Shown here piece by piece: positions 1 to 4,920 of a stretch of 7,549 bases of DNA (its first letter is position 1; every line of letters begins with the position of its first letter). The DNA comes from Gallispira sp964526435. GTDB lineage: Bacteria; Bacillota; Clostridia; Lachnospirales; CAG-274. The translations under genes were made by a program, and so were the position numbers. Below the pieces are notes generated by a model that worked only from the letters and a program-made list of their open reading frames with translations, was not told the origin of the DNA and searched no databases. Where the stretch lies: the NCBI GenBank assembly GCA_964526435.1, contig CAZGIC010000101.1, forward strand, positions 1-7,549, written 5' to 3'.

Positions 1-38
1 GGTTCTTTGGAGTGGGGGTTCAAGTCCCCCTGTCCGCA
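1..38 (+). tRNA. 3' part of a tRNA gene, probably tRNA-Leu (truncated by window edge)
   Basis: The T arm is complete: a GGGGG stem (14-18), the loop TTCAAGT (19-25) and a CCCCC stem (26-30). It is followed by seven acceptor bases TGTCCGC (31-37) and discriminator A at 38, so the missing 5' acceptor strand should read GCGGACA. The 13 bases before the T stem look like the end of a long class II variable arm, closely resembling bacterial tRNA-Leu, which also has discriminator A. CCA is not encoded. A run of seven T follows at 42-48. Because an integrase gene lies just downstream, this end is probably the attachment site, with the element supplying or restoring the tRNA 3' end. The Leu identity is inferred, since the anticodon is outside the window. 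Confidence 0.8.
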
Positions 39-60
39 GTATTTTTTTGTTTAAAAGTGG
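1..60. other. Probable element end (att site in tRNA 3' end)
   Basis: Tyrosine integrases commonly recombine at the 3' end of tRNA genes, and here the tRNA end is followed within 130 bp by the int gene. The crossover core should lie within the T arm/acceptor part (about 14-40). I searched the rest of the window by eye for a second copy of the acceptor-end sequence and found none, so the partner site lies outside and the core limits cannot be set. Confidence 0.5.
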
Positions 61-103
61 CTTAAACAGTGGTTTTTTATAATTTCAGTGACTGGTTGAA
101 ATG

Positions 104-121
104 TATTACCAATATTACCAA
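104..121. repeat. Tandem 9-bp direct repeat, possible integrase arm sites
   Basis: TATTACCAA occurs twice back to back (104-112 and 113-121) between the tRNA end and int. Nearby are two small inverted repeats: GTTTAA/TTAAAC (49-54 and 62-67) and ATTTCA/TGAAAT around 92-112. Short direct repeats in this position are typical of arm-type sites bound by the N-terminal domain of Tn916/lambda-type integrases. Binding is inferred. Confidence 0.4.
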
Positions 122-137
122 CTTTCAGACAAAAACT

Positions 138-168
138 AACACCTGTATTTTCCCGATACAGGTGTTTT
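138..168. terminator. Intrinsic terminator of int (possibly bidirectional)
   Basis: An 11-bp perfect stem (AACACCTGTAT at 138-148 with its complement at 156-166) encloses a 7-nt loop. On the minus strand the stem directly follows the int stop codon and is trailed by a T-rich tract (TTAGTTTTT). On the plus strand it is followed by TTTT, so it could also stop read-through from the tRNA. Confidence 0.75.
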
Positions 169-1453
169 AATTTGCAAGAATAGTATTTGCCTGCTCCAGA
201 TACTTTTTCTTTTGCTCAATTTTTGAAACATCGTATGTATAGTAATTTTCATTTACTTCTTCCGTATGCCCCATAAGTGAAGCAGCAACAGGAGAAGTCA
301 TACCAAGACATCTCAAAGTGGAATTAACGGTTCTTCTGCAAGCGTGTATGCTTTTCTGATTTATGCCTGCCTGAATACATTTTTTACGTATACAATCGGA
401 GATACGTGATGATATTATTCTTCCGTTCTTATTTGAAAAGACAAACTCATTTTTGCAGCCTATGTTATTTTCAGCTTTTTCAACCCGTTCAAGTAAATCC
501 TGAATATGCGGTGTAACCGGTATTTTTCTTTCTTTACCCGTCTTTGTTCCCTCGATTGAATAGGTTGTAGGCTCTCCTTTTACTCTGTGAGCTTTTTCAG
601 AACTGCGTATAGTAATTATACCATCCTGAATGTCACTCCATCTTAACGCTGCAATCTCACCTACTCTGCATCCTGTATATATTGCAAATTCAACAGCATA
701 AGGTGTTATGTACTCAGGATGTAAAATATAGTCCTCTTGAAATTTATCAAGCAAAGCTTTTATATCTTCTTTTGATATTACTCTTTCTTCCTCAGACTTT
801 TTTCTGCCCTCACTGCACATTTTTGATATAAGCTTTAGCTTTGGCTTAACATATGTATATGGATTTACAACTATGTATCTGTTCGCTCTTGCACTTTCCA
901 TACATTCGTTAATATATCCTGCAAGAGTTTTCATAGCTTTTTGTGTAAGATTAAGCTTTTTAACAGTATCAGACAAAAATATTAAAATTTTTTCTTCGTT
1001 TATATCTCTTACATCTATATTTTCAAAAGCTGTATTCTCAAAAAACCTTGAATAGTCTGTATTATATCTGTAAACCGTGCTATCAGATACAATATTCTGT
1101 TTAAAAGATACCCAATTCTGAAATACCGTTTTGAAACTCCTTTTGTTTTCCTGCTTTACAGATACCTTTCCATTGTAAAAGTCAACAATAACATCCTCCA
1201 GTTTATTTAAACTGGACCTTTTCACAAGACGTTTACCATTTGAAAAGCTTTTATCAGGGAGATAGGTATACCAGAATTTATATTTCTTCCCTTTTGATAC
1301 AGAATCCCCCGACCAAATTTTATACTGATGCACCTCAGTTAAAATCTTTTTTCTGTTCATATCATTTAACTGTCTGCACAAATCGTCAATTGATATTATA
1401 TCATTTTCAATTGCCATTTGCAATAATTTGTAACTATCATAGTTGTAATCCAT
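167..1453 (-). CDS. int: Tyrosine recombinase / integrase
   Basis: This site-specific DNA recombinase of 428 aa would catalyse integration and excision of the element through a covalent 3'-phosphotyrosine intermediate. The catalytic set is visible: Arg263 in GCRVGEIAALRW, beta-hairpin Lys304 in TKTGKERK, His370 and Arg373 in HACR, His396 in LMGH, and nucleophile Tyr405 nine residues after His396. The N-terminal part (about 1-100) fits an arm-binding domain, and about 105-205 a SAM-like core-binding domain with a basic surface. The length is usual for Tn916-type integrases. The start is set by AAGGAGGTGAGAAT just before ATG. The gene reads toward the tRNA end and finishes in a terminator, and a putative promoter lies upstream at 1522-1551. 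All catalytic residues are intact, so it is probably active. The excisionase is not evident. Confidence 0.95.
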   Translation of the reverse strand: MDYNYDSYKLLQMAIENDIISIDDLCRQLNDMNRKKILTEVHQYKIWSGDSVSKGKKYKFWYTYLPDKSFSNGKRLVKRSSLNKLEDVIVDFYNGKVSVKQENKRSFKTVFQNWVSFKQNIVSDSTVYRYNTDYSRFFENTAFENIDVRDINEEKILIFLSDTVKKLNLTQKAMKTLAGYINECMESARANRYIVVNPYTYVKPKLKLISKMCSEGRKKSEEERVISKEDIKALLDKFQEDYILHPEYITPYAVEFAIYTGCRVGEIAALRWSDIQDGIITIRSSEKAHRVKGEPTTYSIEGTKTGKERKIPVTPHIQDLLERVEKAENNIGCKNEFVFSNKNGRIISSRISDCIRKKCIQAGINQKSIHACRRTVNSTLRCLGMTSPVAASLMGHTEEVNENYYTYDVSKIEQKKKYLEQANTILAN

Positions 1454-1487
1454 ATTCTCACCTCCTTCCTGAATTACAATAATTTTC

Positions 1488-1516
1488 TTGACAACAAATT
1501 AATCTTATTTTAAAAT
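1488..1516 (+). promoter_or_regulatory. Putative promoter of the 92-aa gene
   Basis: TTGACA at 1488-1493 is separated by exactly 17 bp from TAAAAT at 1511-1516. The -35 matches the sigma-A consensus perfectly and the -10 matches 5 of 6 bases. It lies inside the expected int leader, upstream of the start at 1567. Confidence 0.6.
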
Positions 1517-1521
1517 AATCC

Positions 1522-1551
1522 ATAATATCTCAACTAAACTATTTTTTTCAA
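1522..1551 (-). promoter_or_regulatory. Putative int promoter
   Basis: On the minus strand, TTGAAA (1546-1551) and TATTAT (1522-1527) are 18 bp apart. A transcript would start near 1515 and run into int. This promoter occupies the leader of the opposite gene, so the two polymerase footprints would overlap. Confidence 0.45.
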
Positions 1552-1566
1552 CCGGCGGAGGGTATT

Positions 1567-1845
1567 ATGGAATTATATTTCAGACAAGGTTTTACAGATA
1601 ACGGCACTGACAAGTTGTTATTTGCTAGTGACGATTTAGAAAGTATTATAAATTTTATAAATGATTATATTGAAAAACTCCATTTTAAAAGTTATTATAA
1701 AAGATTTTTAGATCAAACCCAGTCACAAGGCTGCATACTCATTGACTTTGGGGACTATGTAAATTTCTTTATACTTAAAGGCAATGTGGACTTTGAAGAA
1801 TTCTTTTCAAAATGTCAGGATATAGATAAAAAGAACAGAATTTAA
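1567..1845 (+). CDS. Small conserved-looking protein of unknown function
   Basis: I do not recognise this 92-aa protein with certainty. It is acidic and soluble with no signal peptide or membrane segment. Order of features: short beta-like N-terminus (MELYFRQGF), an acidic helix around SDDLESIINFINDYI (about 21-36), then ILIDFGDYVNFFILKG (about 57-72), which looks like a beta hairpin carrying a D-F-G-D-Y motif. From memory, similar small proteins with an S-D-D helix and an IDFG-S/D-Y strand occur in Firmicute conjugative elements, but I cannot verify this. A GGAGGG site 4 bp before ATG and a near-consensus promoter at 1488-1516 support expression. It diverges from int and converges on mob, with only 25 bp between the stop codons and no clear terminator. 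A role in control of excision is possible by position only. Confidence 0.75.
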   Translation: MELYFRQGFTDNGTDKLLFASDDLESIINFINDYIEKLHFKSYYKRFLDQTQSQGCILIDFGDYVNFFILKGNVDFEEFFSKCQDIDKKNRI

Positions 1846-1870
1846 ACAGACTTTACATAAAAATAATTCT

Positions 1871-3076
1871 TTAAAGCTCTAACCCTTTATCTTTCAATTT
1901 CGGCATATCGCCATTATTAATATAATCTTTAACTTGTTCAGGATATTTTTCAGCACCTGATACATCAACAAGTCTTTTCCATCGACCTTCTAAATCTGAC
2001 AGTCTTTCAGAACGTGGGCGGTGATAATCAAGTTCTGCTTTAAGCTCTTTATTTTCACTTTCCAAACCTTCGATTTTGTTGTTAAGTTTCTTTTCTTGTT
2101 CTGCTATATCCTGCATTTTTGACGTTGTATAATTGTCAACGTCTTTTTTATTTTGCTTGTATATTTCATCTGCTTCAGCCTTAGCTTCTGTCCTGCCTTG
2201 CTCTTTTGCCTTTGCTACAATCAGCTTAGCCTGAGCCTGAGCCTTATGCAGCACATCAAAATAAGCAGTTTCATTTGTAATTAAACCTCTTAATCTCTTA
2301 TTAACACTTTCAATAACTTCTCTGTCTACTAGTACTAAGTTCTTCCCGATAAATTTTTCAAACATTTGCGGAAGCTTGTTATATTTAATAGGTTTCACCT
2401 GCGTTTTATCATAAATTGATATATACTCTTTGTTATTATTAATCTGACTTTTAATGCTTTCGAGTTCACTCTTTAGCTTTTCCATTTCTTTAACAGCAGT
2501 ATTACGCTTCAATTCCTCAATACTTTTGTTTCCCTCTTTTGTAGCCTCATTAAGCACATTAACCTGAACACCCATTGTCTGCTGGAGGTAGTCGCTTAAC
2601 TGCGGATGAAAGCTTTTTAAATCTGTCCTTGTGATAGCTTCTTTCGCAGATACCTTATATCCGCCTTTCTTTTTGTCAGGAACAACAGGAATAAAGGCAA
2701 AATGCAGATGAGGTGTCGTTTCATCACGATGTACATATGCTGATACAACATTTTCTTTACCGTACTTATTTTCAAGAAAGTTATAAGTTGTTTCAAAGAA
2801 TTCTCTTTCTCTTTCAGGGTACTTCTCTAAAAAATCTTTAGGGATTGTTACAGCCCAGTCACAAAGAACATTTACATCCTTACGGTTCTGAAGCTTAACT
2901 TCAGATAAACGCTTATGAATAAAATCAAGCTGTTTCATTTGCTGATGTTCAGCAAGGTTATAATTCAAATGTGTTCTGTCCTTGTCAATATTATCTCCGA
3001 GATTTTTTTTGCTCCTGTCAAAATGACTAAGCATATGTCCCATAGCACCTTTAGTGAATTTTGCAAAGTGAGCCAT
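1871..3076 (-). CDS. mob: MobV-family relaxase (plasmid recombination/mobilization enzyme)
   Basis: This relaxase of 401 aa would nick oriT and lead the DNA strand during mobilization. MobV marks are clear: HFDR near residue 18 (the position of the proposed catalytic His in pMV158 MobM), RTHLNYNL at about 34-41, LCDWAVTIPKDF at about 71-82, and the metal-binding HRDETTPHLHF at 116-126. Residues about 185-215 and 275-350 are charged, heptad-like coiled coil, as in other Pre/Mob proteins. An upstream ATG in frame would add 18 residues, but AAGGAG at 3086-3091 sits nine bases before the ATG at 3076 and the family N-terminus (MAHFAKF) starts there. The C-terminus looks complete. No coupling protein or secretion genes accompany it, so helper machinery would be needed. 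The hairpin-rich DNA directly upstream is the natural place for its oriT. Confidence 0.93.
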   Translation of the reverse strand: MAHFAKFTKGAMGHMLSHFDRSKKNLGDNIDKDRTHLNYNLAEHQQMKQLDFIHKRLSEVKLQNRKDVNVLCDWAVTIPKDFLEKYPEREREFFETTYNFLENKYGKENVVSAYVHRDETTPHLHFAFIPVVPDKKKGGYKVSAKEAITRTDLKSFHPQLSDYLQQTMGVQVNVLNEATKEGNKSIEELKRNTAVKEMEKLKSELESIKSQINNNKEYISIYDKTQVKPIKYNKLPQMFEKFIGKNLVLVDREVIESVNKRLRGLITNETAYFDVLHKAQAQAKLIVAKAKEQGRTEAKAEADEIYKQNKKDVDNYTTSKMQDIAEQEKKLNNKIEGLESENKELKAELDYHRPRSERLSDLEGRWKRLVDVSGAEKYPEQVKDYINNGDMPKLKDKGLEL

Positions 3077-3085
3077 TCGTATCAT

Positions 3086-3091
3086 CTCCTT
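3086..3091 (-). promoter_or_regulatory. Ribosome binding site that fixes the mob start
   Basis: AAGGAG on the minus strand lies nine bases before the ATG at 3076. It argues against the in-frame ATG 54 bases upstream, which has no such site. Confidence 0.7.
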
Positions 3092-3115
3092 CCACCTATT
3101 TTTGCAGTCATTTAT

Positions 3116-3147
3116 TTTTAAATGTAGCATTTGTTTTACATTTAAAA
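3116..3147. repeat. 11-bp inverted repeat just upstream of mob, oriT candidate
   Basis: TTTTAAATGTA (3116-3126) pairs with TACATTTAAAA (3137-3147) across a 10-nt spacer, about 40 bp before the mob start. MobV origins such as that of pMV158 have an inverted repeat beside the nick site immediately upstream of the relaxase gene. I see no exact match to the known pMV158-type nick sequence, so the assignment rests on position and symmetry. Confidence 0.45.
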
Positions 3148-3160
3148 GCTACGAAAAGCT

Positions 3161-3188
3161 AACAAAGAAAAACCATTGCAAAAATGGT
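3161..3188 (-). terminator. Probable intrinsic terminator upstream of mob
   Basis: On the minus strand ACCATT pairs with AATGGT around a 5-nt loop (3172-3188) and is followed by TTTTTCTTTG (3162-3171). The stem is short, but the larger hairpin at 3189-3231 abuts it. It would end the leftward transcript before mob, implying that mob has its own promoter nearby; I could not identify that promoter. Confidence 0.45.
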
Positions 3189-3231
3189 GGAGCAAGTTAC
3201 ATCATTTTCTGCGAAAATGATAACTTGCTCC
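3189..3231. repeat. Long imperfect hairpin (11 + 7 bp)
   Basis: GGAGCAAGTTA (3189-3199) pairs with its exact complement at 3221-3231. After a 3x1 internal loop, CATTTTC (3203-3209) pairs with GAAAATG (3213-3219) around the triloop TGC. It is the most stable element of the hairpin array. Confidence 0.85.
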
Positions 3232-3271
3232 TGCGGAGGGCTTTAAGGCTTTGCCCTCTATGCCTTCCGCA
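3232..3271. repeat. Hairpin with two mutually exclusive folds
   Basis: In the long fold 3232-3241 pairs with 3262-3271 (10 bp, one G-T pair). In the alternative, GAGGGC (3236-3241) pairs with GCCCTC (3253-3258) while TATGC (3259-3263) pairs with GCATA (3269-3273). The two folds use the same bases and cannot coexist. Confidence 0.7.
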
Positions 3272-3452
3272 TATTCACCCATTGGAGTACCTCCAAACCT
3301 CTGAATTTTGATATATCAAAATTCATTGAAAGAGGGAACTGCATTCCCTCTCTCTTTGCCTTCGGCAAATTCACTCTCCTTAGCCTGTCGCCCTCCTGAT
3401 GGAAATTTATAAATAAATTTTCATCAGGCAGTTGACGATAATTAAATGTCAT
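3258..3452 (-). CDS. Doubtful 64-aa reading frame across the hairpin array
   Basis: This open frame overlaps the end of the 97-aa gene by 11 bases and ends within the array (MTFNYRQLPDENL... to ...WVNMRKA). Against it: no Shine-Dalgarno before its ATG (the upstream bases are A/T only), codons such as CTG, CCG, GGC and AGG unlike its neighbours, and almost every stretch of it is half of an inverted repeat. For it: the frame is intact through 64 codons and the peptide is not low-complexity. I recognise no domain. It is most simply explained as a by-product of structured DNA or RNA, but a leader peptide cannot be excluded. Confidence 0.25.
   Translation of the reverse strand: MTFNYRQLPDENLFINFHQEGDRLRRVNLPKAKREGMQFPLSMNFDISKFRGLEVLQWVNMRKA
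3259..3278 (-). repeat. Duplicated hairpin module, copy 2
   Basis: On the minus strand this 20-nt unit reads GTGAATATGCGGAAGGCATA and matches copy 1 at 3355-3374 at 17 of 20 positions. It folds with a TATGC/GCATA stem. A GAGGG-type hairpin follows, as it does after copy 1. Confidence 0.7.
3282..3296. repeat. 6-bp hairpin
   Basis: TTGGAG (3282-3287) and CTCCAA (3291-3296) pair around the triloop TAC. It lies between the two duplicated modules. Confidence 0.6.
3303..3324. repeat. Perfect 22-bp palindrome
   Basis: GAATTTTGATA is followed directly by its exact reverse complement with no spacer. It could be a dimeric protein site or a cruciform/hairpin within the array. It lies between the two duplicated modules. 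Confidence 0.8.
3331..3351. repeat. 8-bp hairpin after module copy 1
   Basis: AGAGGGAA (3331-3338) pairs with TTCCCTCT (3344-3351) around the loop CTGCA. Confidence 0.7.
3355..3374 (-). repeat. Duplicated hairpin module, copy 1
   Basis: On the minus strand it reads GTGAATTTGCCGAAGGCAAA and folds as TTTGCC/GGCAAA around GAA (3355-3369). Relative to copy 2, positions 7 and 19 change together from A-T to T-A and so keep the pair. It is followed by AGAGGGAA/TTCCCTCT (3331-3351). Confidence 0.7.
3395..3428. repeat. 16-bp near-perfect hairpin
   Basis: 3395-3410 pairs with 3413-3428, one G-T pair included, with only two unpaired bases (AA) at the tip. In minus-strand order it is the first element of the array. 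It begins 14 bases after the stop codon of the 97-aa gene. Confidence 0.85.
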
Positions 3453-3735
3453 ATTTTGAATTATTACTTTTTTTGCTGTTTGATTTTGCCCCCTTTTTTA
3501 ATTTATTTTCAGCTTCCTGAACAAGAAATTTAAAGCTGTTTACTTCTAACCCCTGTGAATGAGCCCTTTTTATTTTTGCTTTAATTTCTTCATTGCAGTT
3601 TTCTGCTTCAAAAGCTGCCATATCTAACGCATTGTCAAGACTTAAATCATCAGCTTTTTCCTGTATATTTTTTCTTGCCTGTTTTAGTTTTTCATCAAAA
3701 TAAATTTCTTTTCCTTTAGTTAAATTGTCGTTCAT
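3442..3735 (-). CDS. Small charged helical protein, unknown function
   Basis: I do not recognise this 97-aa protein. It is predicted to be mostly helical: charged helices at about 10-30 and 35-60, then a helix near 65-80, then a lysine/serine-rich basic tail (KKGAKSNSKKSNNSK) that could contact nucleic acid. There are no cysteine clusters, membrane segments or signal peptide. Its ATG overlaps the TGA of the preceding gene as ATGA (3732-3735), and GGGAGG lies seven bases upstream, so the two are translationally coupled and probably act together. Lying just upstream of the hairpin array and mob, it could be a mobilization accessory protein, but only position suggests this. Confidence 0.75.
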   Translation of the reverse strand: MNDNLTKGKEIYFDEKLKQARKNIQEKADDLSLDNALDMAAFEAENCNEEIKAKIKRAHSQGLEVNSFKFLVQEAENKLKKGAKSNSKKSNNSKYDI

Positions 3736-4022
3736 TGTTTACCTCCCTGTATAACAGTTATAACAGCACTTCTTAAGTCCATTCCTTTCGCAAATCCCTG
3801 TCTAAATGCCTGATTTTCAGATTCGCAAACTATGTCACCAAGCTTTTCTTCAAGGTCAAAGTATTTAGATTCAGATATTACATTATTAGCTACAAGTAGT
3901 TTGAAAAAATTATAAAATTCTTCTTGGATTAATTCAAACTGTTTACTGTGTTCCAATTCTCCGTGATTCATATATGCATCCCAAAGATTATCAAGTTCAT
4001 CTGCCTTTCTATTTCCAAACAT
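3732..4022 (-). CDS. Small acidic protein of unknown function (DUF6809-like at best)
   Basis: This 96-aa acidic helical protein has no signal peptide or membrane segment. Its end, ENQAFRQGFAKGMDLRSAV (about 71-89), resembles the F-x-x-G-F-x-x-G pattern closing small Firmicute proteins of the DUF6809 type, but the rest does not let me confirm this. The start is well supported by AAGGAGGG seven bases before ATG. It follows the transglutaminase-like gene after 68 bp and is coupled by a 4-bp overlap to the next gene. Function unknown. Confidence 0.75.
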   Translation of the reverse strand: MFGNRKADELDNLWDAYMNHGELEHSKQFELIQEEFYNFFKLLVANNVISESKYFDLEEKLGDIVCESENQAFRQGFAKGMDLRSAVITVIQGGKQ

Positions 4023-4051
4023 TAAAATTCCCTCCTTGCAATTTTTAACCC

Positions 4052-4088
4052 ATTATGTTAATATAAATACATAATTCCTTTTGGAATT
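4052..4088. repeat. Two overlapping inverted repeats between tgl-like gene and small operon pair
   Basis: ATTATGT (4052-4058) pairs with ACATAAT (4069-4075), and AATTCC (4073-4078) pairs with GGAATT (4083-4088) around TTTT. They share three bases, so they are alternatives. Neither has a proper T-tract on the minus strand, so it may be an attenuator, an operator or chance. Confidence 0.3.
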
Positions 4089-4090
4089 TC

Positions 4091-4903
4091 TTAACTAGCA
4101 GCCTCAGTTCCGCCAAGAATGTAATGGCTGCTTTTTTTATTGTCATATCTGCTATTTGTGCATTTAACAGCAATTTCCGCCACACCGCCTGTATGACCTA
4201 AAAGTTGAAAATAATAATCAGACTTCATAAAATTCTCATATCTGAAACTTTCAGATTCTGCTGTATAAATATCTCCCCAAGATACATCGACGTTATACCA
4301 TTCTCCATCAATCTGAACAACATTCCACATATGAGCAATTTCAGAAGATGATACCGTCAGGCAGGGAATACCTAACTCCTGCATTATATCCTTGTAAGCA
4401 AGAGAATATGCTGTGCAAACACCTTCACCAGTTTCAAACAATTCATATTCTTTTGTTTTTGTCAGTGACCAGTCATAATCGTAACTATCGATTAAAAAGT
4501 CATAAACAGCTTTAGCTTTGTCATAATCCGTTTGAAAGGTATTAGCTATAGCTACAGCTTTTTTAACAACATCGTCAATTTCTCTTTGAATTAACAACTG
4601 TTTGTCCTTTGTATAATCATATTTAATTATTACAGCCTTTGCTTTGCTACCTTGTGTCTGGATAGACACTTTTTCGTTCACTGCCCAAGCTTCAGGATAA
4701 GCATCAAATATAGTTATAGCTTGGTTTAAAGCATCGTTAGCATTTAAATTAAATTTGCTAATATCTATAATTGTTTCATTATTTGCAACTCCATCTAATA
4801 AAGCTTTTTCAAAAGTTGTGCTTGTTGTTGCAGATACAACTGATACTATATTCGTATTTAATAATAATAATGTAGTTGCTGCAATAGACATTATTTTTTT
4901 CAT
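4091..4903 (-). CDS. Secreted transglutaminase-like (papain-fold) protein
   Basis: This 270-aa exported protein has a Sec signal peptide (MKK, hydrophobic 7-23, likely cleavage after VSA at residue 25). The transglutaminase-like domain covers about 110-215 and carries the Cys-His-Asp triad: Cys163 in GEGVCTAYS, His191 in AHMWN and Asp206 in EWYNVDVSWGD. This superfamily includes cysteine proteases, protein cross-linkers and peptidoglycan-linked enzymes; substrate cannot be told from sequence. No LPXTG, lipobox, cell-wall-binding repeat or dockerin is seen, so it is probably released or loosely attached. An ATG 15 bases upstream in frame is rejected because GGAGGGG lies within that extension, correctly spaced for the MKK start. 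It begins 17 bp after rep and is probably cotranscribed with it. It is neither replication nor transfer machinery, so it is likely cargo affecting the host surface. Confidence 0.88.
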   Translation of the reverse strand: MKKIMSIAATTLLLLNTNIVSVVSATTSTTFEKALLDGVANNETIIDISKFNLNANDALNQAITIFDAYPEAWAVNEKVSIQTQGSKAKAVIIKYDYTKDKQLLIQREIDDVVKKAVAIANTFQTDYDKAKAVYDFLIDSYDYDWSLTKTKEYELFETGEGVCTAYSLAYKDIMQELGIPCLTVSSSEIAHMWNVVQIDGEWYNVDVSWGDIYTAESESFRYENFMKSDYYFQLLGHTGGVAEIAVKCTNSRYDNKKSSHYILGGTEAAS

Positions 4904-4909
4904 TAAAAT

Positions 4910-4916
4910 CCCCTCC
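4910..4916 (-). promoter_or_regulatory. Ribosome binding site that fixes the transglutaminase-like start
   Basis: GGAGGGG on the minus strand sits six bases before the ATG at 4903. It would be coding sequence if the upstream ATG at 4918 were used, which favours the later start and a normal signal peptide. Confidence 0.75.
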
Positions 4917-4920
4917 ATAA

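Larger units (their letters stand above)
3116..3428. other. Hairpin-dense intergenic array (oriT, single-strand origin or structured RNA candidate)
   Basis: At least eight inverted repeats fill this stretch. From right to left they are 3395-3428, 3355-3369, 3331-3351, 3303-3324, 3282-3296, 3232-3271, 3189-3231 and 3116-3147, plus the small terminator stem at 3172-3188. The middle is visibly richer in G and C than the neighbouring genes. Such density is known from regions that work as folded single-stranded DNA (oriT, single-strand origins) or as structured RNA. Its place right upstream of a relaxase gene favours oriT or a lagging-strand origin. The function is inferred; the pairing is directly seen. 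Confidence 0.6.

Noticed and set aside
873..1055. Plus-strand frame inside int
   Set aside because: It lies wholly within the integrase gene on the opposite strand, with no ribosome site; a shadow frame. The same applies to 1240-1482, 2915-3121, 4755-4940, 5527-5733, 6193-6501, 6565-6822, 6797-7003 and 6966-7190.
1846..1870. Terminator between the convergent 92-aa gene and mob
   Set aside because: No stem with a T-tract is visible in the 25 bp between the stops.
3102..3311. Plus-strand 69-codon frame through the hairpin array
   Set aside because: No ribosome site, made of inverted-repeat halves, and without a plausible protein composition.
3116..3428. Known riboswitch or T-box
   Set aside because: No recognisable conserved core of a known class (for example the T-box motif) was seen, and the following gene is a relaxase.
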